Assembly (NCBI GenBank): GCA_031291185.1
Contig: JARLJM010000185.1
Span: 1-35,304, forward strand
Reading direction: 5' to 3'
Source of the DNA: Parasulfuritortus sp.
GTDB lineage: Bacteria > Pseudomonadota > Gammaproteobacteria > Burkholderiales > Thiobacillaceae
Length of the DNA: 35,304 bases
Of the stretch, positions 24,723-33,346 are shown one piece after another (within the stretch, counting starts at the first letter, position 1; each line of letters opens with the position of its first letter). The position numbers and the translations under genes are program-made. Below the pieces are notes generated by a model. The model searched no databases. It was given only the letters and a program-made list of their open reading frames with translations, and had not been told where the DNA came from.

Positions 24723-25325
24723 TCAAGCTGTCCCGATACCTGCCAGAAGCAGGGCGCCGAACAGGGCTACGCTGCCGCCCAGGATACGGGGCCACCACCG
24801 GTTGCCCGATTTCAGTACAAGACCCATGCCGATCCCGGACATATGCAGCAGCATCGTCCCCGTCAGCATGCCTGCGAGGGCGGCCACAAAGCTGGCCGCA
24901 CCGGCGAGTTCGGTACCGTGGGCGATGCCATGATAGAGCGCGAGGCCACCGACCAGGGCTGCGCCAACCAGGCTGGGCAGATGGATTCGGGTGGCGACCA
25001 GCAGGCCCAGGATCAGCAGCGAGACTGCGATCATGGGTTCGACGCCGGACAGGGTCATGCCGGCCGAACCCAATACTGCACCCATGCCGAGCATGCTGGC
25101 GAAGGCGATCGGCGCAAGCCAGATGCGCCTCGTCGTCATGGCGCTCCAGATGCCGACCGCCACCATGGCGCTCAGGTGGTCAAGGCCGGTAAAGGGGTGC
25201 AGGAAGCCGGCCAGGAAGCCGGTGCCATGGTGCAGTCCGGCGTCGTTGCCGAGATGGGCAAAAGCCAGTCCGGGCACGACAAGGCAGGTGATGGTAGCGA
25301 TGGTTCGGGTCACATTGCGGGTCAT
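24723..25325 (-). CDS. HupE/UreJ-family metal (nickel/cobalt) permease
   Basis: This is a 200-aa membrane protein with a cleavable signal peptide (residues 1-23, ending LAFAH) and about six further hydrophobic segments. The family motif HPFTGLDHLSAMVAVG at about 43-58 carries the His-Pro and Asp-His residues thought to bind the metal. ALYHGIAHGTE near 131-141 is the second His-rich motif. Members are known or proposed secondary transporters of Ni or Co. GGAGGATG lies just before the ATG, the strongest ribosome site in this area. No hydrogenase or urease gene is nearby, and no cobalamin riboswitch fits in the 71-base upstream gap. Nickel versus cobalt cannot be decided here. Confidence 0.88.
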   Translation of the reverse strand: MTRNVTRTIATITCLVVPGLAFAHLGNDAGLHHGTGFLAGFLHPFTGLDHLSAMVAVGIWSAMTTRRIWLAPIAFASMLGMGAVLGSAGMTLSGVEPMIAVSLLILGLLVATRIHLPSLVGAALVGGLALYHGIAHGTELAGAASFVAALAGMLTGTMLLHMSGIGMGLVLKSGNRWWPRILGGSVALFGALLLAGIGTA

Positions 25326-25396
25326 GATACATCCTCCATTTGGGTGCTTCGGTGAGGGTCAGTGCTGCGCACAATCCTGTGCCGGCCAGGTGAAGG

Positions 25397-26239
25397 TCAG
25401 GCGAGCAGGGTGTCGTAGCTTTCAAACTCGTGTTCAATGCCAGGCAGAACCGTGTTCAACCGATCCCAGTCCAGGCCTAATCGTTGCCAGGCTGCCGGAT
25501 CGATCTTGCTCACAATGTTTTGCGGATCGCGGGCCATGTCCAGTGCCTGGGCCAGGATGTCCGCGACATGGACGAGATCAACCATGGTCGCTGTGCTGCT
25601 GGCAGGCGGCGTATGGTGATAGGCGATGGCATCGCGTACCACGGGGGCGAAATTCCAGTGTTTGGCCAGGGCTTCGCCCGCCTGGGTATGGCTGACCCCG
25701 AGAATCTGCTTCTCTGCGTCGAACAGGAAACAGTCCTGCTCGGCGCGCCAGACCATGACAGCCTGGTATTGCTTTGGACAACACACTACCAGGATCAATC
25801 GGCCGATGTCGTGCAGCAGGCCGGCGGTAAACCCGACTTCGGGGTCCATGCCGACGAGACTGGCCATCTTGCGGCAGCAGACGGCTGTTCCGAGGCTTTT
25901 CCGCCAGAAGGTGGACTGGTCGAACCAGGCCAGTTCGGGGACCTTGAAAAAATTGGTCAGGGCGGCTGTCGTGACCAGGCTGCTCACCGCGCGAAAGCCC
26001 AGAACCACGATGGCATCGTGAATCGAACCGATGGGTTGGCGCACGCCATAGAAGGGCGAATTGGCGACTCGCAGGGCGCGGGCCGACAAGGCCTGATCCT
26101 TTTCGATGCCATGGGCCAGTTCGTCGACGTTGACGCTCTTGTTACCCAGCGCCACGATCAGCTCGTTGACGACGGAAGGCAGCGAGGGCAGCCGATTGAT
26201 GTTGTCGACGATGGAAGCGAGCGTGATCTGATTCAACAA
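25397..26239 (-). CDS. HDOD-domain signalling protein
   Basis: This is a 280-aa protein with one HDOD domain at about 10-205 (IVDNINRLPSLPSVVNELI, ANSPFYGVRQPIGSIHDAIVVLGF, GLLHDIGRLIL). HDOD is a phosphohydrolase-like domain, usually non-enzymatic, used in chemotaxis, stress or c-di-GMP-linked output. This member still has an HD pair (LLHDIG) and an AYHH motif near the C-terminus. I infer a TTG start at 26239 (26236 also possible), overlapping the upstream gene's stop. The open frame continues to 26452, but that part overlaps the partner gene and reads as Arg/Pro-rich shadow. GGGG about eight bases upstream could be the ribosome site. Translation is probably coupled to the partner. Confidence 0.85.
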   Translation of the reverse strand: MLNQITLASIVDNINRLPSLPSVVNELIVALGNKSVNVDELAHGIEKDQALSARALRVANSPFYGVRQPIGSIHDAIVVLGFRAVSSLVTTAALTNFFKVPELAWFDQSTFWRKSLGTAVCCRKMASLVGMDPEVGFTAGLLHDIGRLILVVCCPKQYQAVMVWRAEQDCFLFDAEKQILGVSHTQAGEALAKHWNFAPVVRDAIAYHHTPPASSTATMVDLVHVADILAQALDMARDPQNIVSKIDPAAWQRLGLDWDRLNTVLPGIEHEFESYDTLLA

Positions 26240-26559
26240 AACGGCCCCATTCGATAGTTGAGGATCATGCTTTTCAGTTGCTGGTTCAGGGGGGCGTCCA
26301 GCGAGAGGCGGAAGATCCGGTCGATGTGTTCCTCGATAGCCTGAATCTGCTTCTGCCGTTCTTCGGGACTCAGGGGCGGTTCGGCAATCTCGACCATCGC
26401 GGTCGATACGCCGCGTTGCAGGAGGCTCGATAAATGCTGTTCCGACAGGCACAGCCCTTCGGGCAGCATGACATTGCCGAGTCGATCCCTGATCGCTTCG
26501 GCCAAGTGCATGCCTGGCCGGAGCTGATCCAGCGGCAGGAGCTGGCTATGTTCACTCAT
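26233..26559 (-). CDS. Small DUF3391-like protein, partner of the HDOD protein
   Basis: This is a 108-aa soluble protein. Its sequence (PLDQLRPGMHLAEAIRDRLGNVMLPEG ... LSSLLQRGV) resembles the N-terminal DUF3391-type segment that in many proteins is fused to an HD-GYP domain. A Glu/Gln-rich helix follows (LSPEERQKQIQAIEEHIDRIF). Here the segment is a separate gene whose end overlaps the HDOD gene, as if a fused protein had been split. It probably acts with HDOD; the function is unknown. The start ATG lacks a strong ribosome site. The promoter region contains an inverted repeat around a -10-like box. Confidence 0.75.
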   Translation of the reverse strand: MSEHSQLLPLDQLRPGMHLAEAIRDRLGNVMLPEGLCLSEQHLSSLLQRGVSTAMVEIAEPPLSPEERQKQIQAIEEHIDRIFRLSLDAPLNQQLKSMILNYRMGPFC

Positions 26560-26585
26560 CCGTTTTGTCCATATCAGGATAGGTT

Positions 26586-26617
26586 CATCCCGCTATTTAT
26601 ACATCATTAACGGGATG
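26586..26617 (-). promoter_or_regulatory. Inverted repeat flanking a -10-like box upstream of the HDOD pair
   Basis: CATCCCG (26586-26592) and CGGGATG (26611-26617) form a 7-bp inverted repeat with an 18-base spacer. The spacer contains, on the minus strand, TATAAA (26601-26596), a good -10 box. The hexamer 17 bases upstream (GAAACA) is only half-matched to TTGACA. A dimeric regulator bound to the arms would block the promoter. Alternatively it may simply be a hairpin. It starts 27 bases upstream of the small gene's ATG. Confidence 0.4.
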
Positions 26618-26678
26618 CTGTTTCTACAGATTGCTGCGGCACTGGGCTTGTTTGGCCCGGATGGCCCCGCGCCGGTGC

Positions 26679-28607
26679 TCAAGGCCTGAAATTCCTAATC
26701 AGACGCTGCAACTCGGCAAGTTGTGCCTGTGGTGCGTGGCCATAGCGCAAACCGGCATAGAGGCTGGTAATGGCTTCGATCTCCCGGGCCAGTTGCGGCC
26801 GGTGCCGGATGGCGCGGCGGGCGAAATCTGACGGTCCCTCGGCCGGCCCTTTGTGCAGGCCGGTCCTGGCCAGCCGGTGCAGGAACCGGGCATAAAGGCG
26901 GGCAGGCCGGTCCGGCTTTGGCTGTTGGCCTGGGTGAAGCAGAAGAAGGGAAAGGCCGCCAAGCAATATGGCTGCGCCCGCCAGCAGGCTCCAGAGCATG
27001 CCTCTCAGACTGGTCAGCGATGGGGACAAGACATTCAACAGGCGTTGCTGCCGCTCGAAGTCATAGCCCAGCACCCACTGGTTCCAGCCGTTGTTGACGA
27101 AGTCCCAGGTCAGCCTGAGCGGCTGCAGCCAGGCGGCGGGCAGGTTCAGAAGCGATTTGTCGGTATCAGGCAGCCCAGCCTCGATGCCGAGTTCGATCCT
27201 GTTCGGTGCCACGGCGGCGGTAGGGTCTACCCGAACCCAGCCCTGGTTGGCCAGCCAGATCTCGGCCCAGGCATGGGCATCACGCTGGCGGACGATCCAG
27301 TATTTGCCGATGGGGTTGTATTCGCCGCCCTGATAACCGGTGACGACGCGGGCCGGAACGCCGGCCGCCCGCATCAGCACCGTGAAGGCGCCGGCATAGT
27401 GCTCGCAAAAGCCCCGCCGGCTGGCGAACAGGAAATCGTCCACGGCGTTGGCGCCCAGGGTGGGTGGATTCAGGGTGTAGTGAAACGGCTGTTCCCTGAA
27501 ATAGGCCAGGGCCGCCTCGGCGATGGCCTGTGGCGACCGGCCTTCGCCGGCCCAGCGTCGACCCAGCGCAATCGCCCCCGGATTGAAGCCCCTCGGCAGA
27601 TCGAGGGCAAGCGCCCGCCGTGCCGGCGACAGCGTCGGTTCGATCCGGTAGTCGAGCCAGGCCTGCACCTCGTAGCGCTGCCGCTCCTGAACCGGGCGGG
27701 CGGCCAGCCATTCCAGGTCGGCGGTTTCGTGCGCACCGGGCAGATTCACGTGTGTCGCCAGACCCGCGACGGGCAGCCAGGGCTGGTTGTCTGCTTCCAG
27801 GGTGATCGTGTAATTCAGCGGCTGGCCGAGAGGCTCCGCCGCAACCTTTTCAACTGCGGTTCCGGTCCGGTGCCATGTTTGTCCGTCGTATTGCCACAAT
27901 ACCGGTCCCCGCCAATAGAGTGCGCGACCGTCAATGCCAGCCGAGGCAAAATCGGCCCGGAACGCGATGGCATCGGAACGGATCAATTGACTGACGCTGC
28001 CAGGACTCATGCTGTCGGACAGGCCGGTTTGCGCCTGCCGGGTCTGGATCAGGCCGCCGATCGGAGAATGCAATCTCGGGAACAGGACGAACAGCAACAG
28101 CGCCAGGGGGAGCGCCTGCAGGATGAGGCTGCCGCCCAGTTTGAGCGCCGTGCGCCATGGCAACGGCGCGCTGCTCTGGGTCGCCACCAGCGAAGCGGTG
28201 AACACGGTCGCGGCCACGGCCAGCCAGAGGGCCGTCAGCAACCGCTGATCGTGGATGAAGGTCGTCATCAGCAGGAAATAGCCGACCAGTGTCATGACCA
28301 GATGATCGCGCCGGCCCTCAGATTCCAGCAGCTTCAACACGGTCATCAGCACCAGGAGGCTGACCCCGCCCTGCGGTCCGAACAGGGTGTGGTGCTCGAT
28401 GAAGACGCCGAGGGTTCCTGAGAGCGCCAGCACGAGACGCAGCAAACGCTGGCTGGAAGCGTTCTTGCGCCAGACCGGGCTGATGCGCCAGACCATGCCC
28501 AGTGCCGCGGCGGCGCTGATCCAGACCGGCAGGAACAGTGTCTGGGGCAGCAGGGCCAGCAACAGCGGGCCGACCAGCCATAGGGTGCCAGGCTCAAATT
28601 TCGCCAT
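26679..28607 (-). CDS. TgpA-like membrane transglutaminase with C-terminal DUF4129
   Basis: This is a 642-aa inner-membrane protein. The N-terminal third has about five to six membrane helices (residues 8-180, TgpA N-terminal domain). A periplasmic transglutaminase core follows with a complete Cys401 (RRGFCEHYAG), His445 (RDAHAWAE) and Asp461 (VRVDPTAAV) triad. One more helix lies near 550-565, and a cytoplasmic DUF4129-type tail ends the protein. It is the last gene of the moxR-DUF58-transglutaminase unit, a conserved arrangement. P. aeruginosa TgpA is essential, but its substrate is unclear. The start overlaps the DUF58 gene by 14 bases. Protein-modifying versus protease activity cannot be told from sequence. 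Confidence 0.92.
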   Translation of the reverse strand: MAKFEPGTLWLVGPLLLALLPQTLFLPVWISAAAALGMVWRISPVWRKNASSQRLLRLVLALSGTLGVFIEHHTLFGPQGGVSLLVLMTVLKLLESEGRRDHLVMTLVGYFLLMTTFIHDQRLLTALWLAVAATVFTASLVATQSSAPLPWRTALKLGGSLILQALPLALLLFVLFPRLHSPIGGLIQTRQAQTGLSDSMSPGSVSQLIRSDAIAFRADFASAGIDGRALYWRGPVLWQYDGQTWHRTGTAVEKVAAEPLGQPLNYTITLEADNQPWLPVAGLATHVNLPGAHETADLEWLAARPVQERQRYEVQAWLDYRIEPTLSPARRALALDLPRGFNPGAIALGRRWAGEGRSPQAIAEAALAYFREQPFHYTLNPPTLGANAVDDFLFASRRGFCEHYAGAFTVLMRAAGVPARVVTGYQGGEYNPIGKYWIVRQRDAHAWAEIWLANQGWVRVDPTAAVAPNRIELGIEAGLPDTDKSLLNLPAAWLQPLRLTWDFVNNGWNQWVLGYDFERQQRLLNVLSPSLTSLRGMLWSLLAGAAILLGGLSLLLLHPGQQPKPDRPARLYARFLHRLARTGLHKGPAEGPSDFARRAIRHRPQLAREIEAITSLYAGLRYGHAPQAQLAELQRLIRNFRP

Positions 28608-29535
28608 GACGTGCCAGGGCGTCCAGCGCCTGTTTCAGATGAGGGTCGCCGCGTCCCGGCGGCAGGGTCTTGCCGGGAATCCGGAGTCCCCATATCTGGC
28701 CGGAGCGTTCCGCATCGAGGACCCAGCGGGCAAGACGGGAGAGGCGCGCCTCGGTTTCCTGTTCCGGTGCGGCATCCCAATCCAGCCAGAGTGTTTCACC
28801 CTGTCGATCGGCGAACTGCTTGGTCAGCGGAGGCTGGCCGCGCGCCACATTCTTCCAGGCGATGCGGTTCAACGAATCGCCGGGCCGATAGCTGCGCAAA
28901 CTCGAAAATTCATCCTCGCCGGCCTGCTCGCGGGCCTTGCCCTGGCCGGTCCCGGTCGAGGCGGGAAAAGGCAGCGGGTCGGGCGCGGGTCGCGGATAGA
29001 CCAGAACACCCCAGTCCAGCGCGAACACCGACCAGCATCGAAACAGGCCCAGCGGCCAGGTCGATGCCAGGTTGAACGGTGCCGCGTGATGGTAGCCGCG
29101 CCGGGGCTGGGTCAGGGTGATTTCGAGTTCCACGCTGCTCCGTCCGGGGATGTCGGCTTCGGCGCTGGCATGGCGGCCCTGCTTCAGGATCAGTGCGCCG
29201 CGCATCCGGGTATCCGGATTGTCCACGCACAATTTGAAGCGGGCGGCTTCGCCCGCAAAGACCGGCGCTACCGGCAAGGGTCGAAGTACGATGCCGAGCA
29301 GATTGCGCTGGGTATGAAACAGTCCGGCCATGCCCACGCTGGCCAGCAGGAACGTGAACAGATAGCCCAGGCTGATGGCGTAATTGCTCGAGGCCAGCAG
29401 AAGCCCGAAGAGCAGCGCGGCAAAGACCAGGCCGATCCGGGTCGGCAGGATATAGAGCCGCCGCGAGGTGAGCCGGATGGGGCCGGCTTCGATATCCGGA
29501 GGCCGCCAAGGCAGGTTGAGGCGGCGGGTCTTCAT
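28594..29535 (-). CDS. DUF58 domain protein
   Basis: This is a 313-aa protein from the ATG at 29535, four bases after the moxR stop. An upstream in-frame start at 29676 would lie inside moxR and is rejected. Two membrane helices near the N-terminus (about 30-75) are followed by a large domain. The DUF58 signature SYRPGDSLNRIAWKNVARGQPPLTK sits at about 218-242. In known cases DUF58 has a von Willebrand A-like fold, and MoxR proteins are thought to remodel such partners. The last 14 bases overlap the transglutaminase gene. Its exact role is unknown. Confidence 0.9.
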   Translation of the reverse strand: MKTRRLNLPWRPPDIEAGPIRLTSRRLYILPTRIGLVFAALLFGLLLASSNYAISLGYLFTFLLASVGMAGLFHTQRNLLGIVLRPLPVAPVFAGEAARFKLCVDNPDTRMRGALILKQGRHASAEADIPGRSSVELEITLTQPRRGYHHAAPFNLASTWPLGLFRCWSVFALDWGVLVYPRPAPDPLPFPASTGTGQGKAREQAGEDEFSSLRSYRPGDSLNRIAWKNVARGQPPLTKQFADRQGETLWLDWDAAPEQETEARLSRLARWVLDAERSGQIWGLRIPGKTLPPGRGDPHLKQALDALARHGEI

Positions 29536-29539
29536 CGGT

Positions 29540-30454
29540 TCAGGGAATCGGAACCTGAAGCAATATCCGGACTGCCCAGGCCTCGTCGCCGGCGGTGATG
29601 CCGGGAGCCGGACGCAGGCGATGCGATACGACACCGGGCAATACCACCTGGAGGTCTTCCGGCTGGGCGAAATCACGGCCGGCGAGATAGGCCCAGGCCT
29701 GCGCGGCGTGCTTCAGGGCCAGACCGCCGCGTGGAGACAGGCCTTCCATGAACGAGGCATTCTGCCGGCTGGCGCCGATGATGGCCTGGAGATAATCCAG
29801 CAGCGCGTCGGAAACGCGGACATTGCGCACCTGGCGTTGCTGTTCCGCCAGCTCGGCGGGCGTCAGCACGGGCTGCAGGTTCGCCAGCAGTTCTCGCCGA
29901 TCCTGGCCAGCGAGCAGATCGCGCTCTGCCGCCGGGTTGGGATAGCCGAGCCGCAGCCGCATCATGAAACGGTCAAGCTGCGATTCCGGCAGCGGGAAAA
30001 CCCCGACCTGATCGATCGGGTTCTGGGTGGCGATGACGAAGAATGGCGACGGCAACGGCCGGGTCTCGCCCTCGATGCTGACCTGGCCTTCCTCCATGGC
30101 TTCCAGCAGTGCACTCTGGGCTTTCGGGCTGGCGCGGTTGATCTCGTCGGCCAGGATCAGCTGGGCGAAGATGGGGCCAGGAAGAAAACGGAACGCGCCG
30201 CTTTCCCGCTCGAATACGGCCGCGCCGAGAATGTCGGCCGGCAACAGGTCGCTGGTGAACTGGATGCGCTGGTAATCCAGGCCGAGCACCCTGGCCAGGG
30301 CGTGGGCCAGCGTGGTCTTGCCCACTCCGGGAATGTCTTCGATCAGCAGATGTCCCTGGGCCAGCAGGCAGGCCAGCGCGAGGCGGACCTGCCGGTCCTT
30401 GCCGAGGATGATGTGGTTGATCTGGCCGATGGCGCTGGTGATGGAGGTATTCAT
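29540..30454 (-). CDS. MoxR-family AAA+ ATPase
   Basis: This is a 304-aa AAA+ ATPase of the MoxR type (AAA_3). Walker A is GVGKTT at about 43-48 and Walker B is ILADEINRA, with the Asp/Glu at 103-104. The sensor and arginine-finger region is IATQNPID ... LDRFMMRL, and the lid helices carry VRVSDALLDYLQAI. It belongs to the moxR-DUF58-transglutaminase group. Such ATPases are thought to act as chaperones that help assemble partner protein complexes. A gap of 40 bases separates it from the upstream c-di-GMP protein gene, so it could be driven from that operon or from a promoter too weak for me to see. Confidence 0.93.
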   Translation of the reverse strand: MNTSITSAIGQINHIILGKDRQVRLALACLLAQGHLLIEDIPGVGKTTLAHALARVLGLDYQRIQFTSDLLPADILGAAVFERESGAFRFLPGPIFAQLILADEINRASPKAQSALLEAMEEGQVSIEGETRPLPSPFFVIATQNPIDQVGVFPLPESQLDRFMMRLRLGYPNPAAERDLLAGQDRRELLANLQPVLTPAELAEQQRQVRNVRVSDALLDYLQAIIGASRQNASFMEGLSPRGGLALKHAAQAWAYLAGRDFAQPEDLQVVLPGVVSHRLRPAPGITAGDEAWAVRILLQVPIP

Positions 30455-30494
30455 GGTGGCAAGGATACCTGTTTGGCCAGTCTCTGGTAGGCGG

Positions 30495-32909
30495 CTAGGC
30501 CGGTATTGATGCAGGGTCGCCGAGCAGTGCGTTGATCTGTGCGGCTACGGCCTCGAATTGCCCGGCCGGGACCGGGCGCGAGAAATAATAGCCCTGTGCG
30601 AGCTGGCACTTCATGCTGCGCAGCAGGTTGAGCTGGCCGACCGTTTCGACACCTTCGGCAACGACTTTCATGTCCAGGCTGCGGGCCATGGTGATGACCG
30701 CTTCGATCAGGGCTCGATCACTGCTGTCGTCGTGCATGTCGCGCACGAAACTCTTGTCGACCTTGAGGGTGTCGACCGGGAAGCGTTTCAGGTAGGACAG
30801 TGACGAATATCCGGTGCCAAAGTCATCCAGATAGATGCGGAAACCCTGGCTACGCACGGCGTTGAGCCAGTTCAGGGCCTTGCTGATGTCAGCAAGCAGG
30901 ATGCCCTCCGTTATTTCCAGGGCCAGCCTGGACGGATCGATGCCATGGCGGTGCACCGCATCGGCCAGGGCGTCCGGAGGCAATCCATTCGGGATTTGGC
31001 GTCCGGATACGTTGATGGACAGGTAACGATCGAGCCCCTCACGCTGCCATAGGGCCAGTTGACCGCAGGCGACATCAAGTACCCACAAGCCGATTTCGTC
31101 GATCAGACCGATTTCCTCGGCCATGGCGATGAAGGCATCCGGCGGCACCAAACCGTGGGCCGGATGTTGCCAGCGGATCAGCGCCTCGGCCCCGGCCAGG
31201 CGGTTTTCTGTCAGGTCGACAATGGGTTGGTAATACACCAGGAACTCCTGATTCTGCGTAGCCTGACGCAGGTCGTTCTCCAGTCGTCGACGCTGTTCGA
31301 CCGCTTCCGCCAGGGTCTGGTCGAAGAATATGTAGTTGTTGCCTCCCGCCGCCTTGGCCCGGTCCAGGGCCAGTTCGGCATTGCGCAGCAGTTGCGGGGT
31401 GTCGGAGCCGTCTTCCGGATAGGTGGTGATACCGAGGCTGGCGTGAATCTGTATCGGCGAGCCCTCGATGAGGAAGGGTTTGTGTATCGATTCAAGAATG
31501 CGTCTGGCAATGCGGTCGATGTTCTCCCCGCCGACTACGCTTTGCAGAACCAGGGCGAAGCGGTCACCGCTGAGACGGGCGAGAGTGTCGCTGCCTTTGA
31601 TGCCATGATTGAGCCGGGCCGTGATGTCTTTCAACAGACTGTCGCCGATGGGGAGTCCGAAGCCCTCGTTGATCCGCCGGAAGTTGTCCAGGTCAGCCAG
31701 CATCAGCGTGAAACCGCCGGTCTGGGCGATGAGCGGATCATGCTGCAGCTCGTGGAGCTTTTCTTCCAGTCCGAGCCGGTTGGCAACGCCGGTCAGCATG
31801 TCGGTGATGGCCAGCCGTTTGGCGGTGTTCTCCGCCTCCTTGTGCTCGGTTACATCGTGCACGACCCCTTGCAGGAGTCCTTCCCAGATGGGTGTCAGCA
31901 CCACATTGAGCCAGCGCCGATAACCGTTGCGCAGTCGTATGGTCAGATCGTCGGAAAGGACGGCATTGTCGAGATGGCAATTCAGGGCCAGCTCGGCGAT
32001 GCGCGAGGTGTTCTCCCAGGGCAGCTGGCGCATGTTCAGCGTGCCCTGATAGTTGTCGTTGAGTGGAATGCCCATCAATCGGGCGAAGGCCGGGTTCCAG
32101 GAGGTCAGAGTACCTTCCTGGGCGACGATGAAGATGCCGGTTTCGGCATTCTCGAAAATGGAGTGGTATTTTTTCTCTTCCAGTTCCTTTTGCTGGCGTA
32201 GTGTCCGTTCCTGATCGATTGCGCTGACCAGGTTTCCGGCCAGATTGTTGATGTCGTTCACCAGGCTGCCGATCTCGGTCTCGTCATGCCCTTTGGGCAT
32301 GGCCAGTCGTCCGCCGCTGGTCGGGTCCATCCGGTGCAGTCCGTCCGACATGGCCTTGATCGGGCGCACGATGAACATGATCATGACTGCAAGCATGGTC
32401 AGGGTGACCATGGCCAGCTGACCGAATATCTGCAGGATGACGAACTGGACCTCGCGGTTGATATCGTGCTCGATGGCTTCGGAGTTTGCCTCGACCAGGA
32501 TATGGCCGATGATTTTGTTGGGCGTGAACGGGGAGTGCACATCGCGGGTCAGGCGCAATTTGCCGGAGTATTGATCCTGGGTCGCCGTGACAAGGGCCTT
32601 GCGGGTCAATTCGGTTTCGTCGGCCTTGATCGTGACTGAACGCACTTCGTTGTTCTTGAGCAGGCCCTGGGCGACTTCATCGGCAAGTTTCGCATCCTTG
32701 ACGAAACACGCGATGCTGACCGTGCTTTCAACCGTGTCGAGCAGGTGGTTCAGGCGCTCGGTTGCGGCTCGTTGCTCGCGGTCACCGGTGACTACGATGG
32801 TGGCCGAGATGGTGATGATGCTGACCAGGATCAGGCTGCCGGCGAGGATGAGCGCGGACCGGAGCAGGATGCTGTGTCGCCAGCGTGTACGCATCGCCGG
32901 GATTTTCAT
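30495..32909 (-). CDS. HAMP-PAS-GGDEF(degenerate)-EAL c-di-GMP protein
   Basis: This is an 804-aa membrane protein. A first helix (about 18-40) is followed by a periplasmic sensor of about 115 residues (42-156), a second helix (about 157-181) and HAMP (182-236). PAS lies at about 246-358, then a GGDEF domain at about 365-535 whose signature is SGDRF (447-451). The inhibitory RxxD is KGSD. Diguanylate cyclase activity is therefore unlikely, and a regulatory role is probable. The EAL domain (about 545-800) keeps EAL at 575-577, NVSGRQ, DDFGTGYSSLSYLK and EGVETVGQ, so phosphodiesterase activity is likely. Its start overlaps the stop of the PstS-like gene by 4 bases (ATGA). The translationally coupled periplasmic protein is the obvious partner for its sensor. 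Confidence 0.92.
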   Translation of the reverse strand: MKIPAMRTRWRHSILLRSALILAGSLILVSIITISATIVVTGDREQRAATERLNHLLDTVESTVSIACFVKDAKLADEVAQGLLKNNEVRSVTIKADETELTRKALVTATQDQYSGKLRLTRDVHSPFTPNKIIGHILVEANSEAIEHDINREVQFVILQIFGQLAMVTLTMLAVMIMFIVRPIKAMSDGLHRMDPTSGGRLAMPKGHDETEIGSLVNDINNLAGNLVSAIDQERTLRQQKELEEKKYHSIFENAETGIFIVAQEGTLTSWNPAFARLMGIPLNDNYQGTLNMRQLPWENTSRIAELALNCHLDNAVLSDDLTIRLRNGYRRWLNVVLTPIWEGLLQGVVHDVTEHKEAENTAKRLAITDMLTGVANRLGLEEKLHELQHDPLIAQTGGFTLMLADLDNFRRINEGFGLPIGDSLLKDITARLNHGIKGSDTLARLSGDRFALVLQSVVGGENIDRIARRILESIHKPFLIEGSPIQIHASLGITTYPEDGSDTPQLLRNAELALDRAKAAGGNNYIFFDQTLAEAVEQRRRLENDLRQATQNQEFLVYYQPIVDLTENRLAGAEALIRWQHPAHGLVPPDAFIAMAEEIGLIDEIGLWVLDVACGQLALWQREGLDRYLSINVSGRQIPNGLPPDALADAVHRHGIDPSRLALEITEGILLADISKALNWLNAVRSQGFRIYLDDFGTGYSSLSYLKRFPVDTLKVDKSFVRDMHDDSSDRALIEAVITMARSLDMKVVAEGVETVGQLNLLRSMKCQLAQGYYFSRPVPAGQFEAVAAQINALLGDPASIPA

Positions 32910-33337
32910 GGTTCGAGTTCGAGCACGATTTTGACTCTGGAGTCCACCTGGCTACGTTCGATGTAGCCGATGGCGCCCCTCTTTTTCGTTAGCCAGTCCA
33001 TCACCTCCGCTGTATTCCTTGCCTGCTGGGGCGGGATAGTCTTGCCGGAGAAGATGAGTCGCGCCCAATAGGCATTGATTTCCGGGAGTTCCTTGTTGAC
33101 CAGCAGTCTGTAAAACCGCGCCTTTTCCGGCAGGGTCTCCGGCTGATCGATGGGCAGGGCCTTAATACCGGAGGGCAATTGCCGGTAGCGTCCCATGAAG
33201 ATGTTGATGACTTCGTCCGTTGTCAAGCGCTCGACCCCGCTCCTGGCGTTGACCACGACCACCAGATCCGCATTGGCCCGGACCCAGGGTATCAGGCTCA
33301 GGCTCAGGGCTAAGAAGAGACGGGGCCAGACGGACAC
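32906..33337 (-). CDS. Short PstS-like periplasmic substrate-binding protein
   Basis: This is a 143-aa secreted protein with a signal peptide (1-23, ending RANA). It starts at a GTG at 33337, nine bases after the porin gene. It resembles the phosphate-binding (PBP/PstS-like, COG0226) fold but has only one short lobe pair. VVVVNARSGVERLTTDEVINIFMGR near 25-49 and the family-typical GAIGYIERSQVD near the C-terminus are clear. It is half to a third the length of a full PstS, and no pstCAB genes are here. That argues for a sensor or accessory role rather than transport. Its stop overlaps the EAL protein's start by 4 bases, and the two proteins would meet in the periplasm. Confidence 0.82.
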   Translation of the reverse strand: MSVWPRLFLALSLSLIPWVRANADLVVVVNARSGVERLTTDEVINIFMGRYRQLPSGIKALPIDQPETLPEKARFYRLLVNKELPEINAYWARLIFSGKTIPPQQARNTAEVMDWLTKKRGAIGYIERSQVDSRVKIVLELEP

Positions 33338-33346
33338 GTGCGGTGC

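Noticed and set aside
25326-25396. Possible cobalamin or nickel riboswitch upstream of the HupE-like gene
   Set aside because: The gap is only 71 bases, and none of the conserved riboswitch boxes is visible.
26240-26452. N-terminal extension of the HDOD protein
   Set aside because: It overlaps the small partner gene almost entirely and reads as Arg/Pro-rich sequence without similarity to HDOD proteins.
26853-28421. 522-codon open frame on the plus strand
   Set aside because: It lies wholly antisense to the transglutaminase gene with a complete catalytic triad. Its product is Gln/Gly/Arg-rich with no domain, the usual mirror of GC-rich coding sequence.
31059-32201. 380-codon plus-strand frame opposite the GGDEF-EAL gene
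   Set aside because: It is antisense shadow of a gene with clear PAS, GGDEF and EAL motifs.
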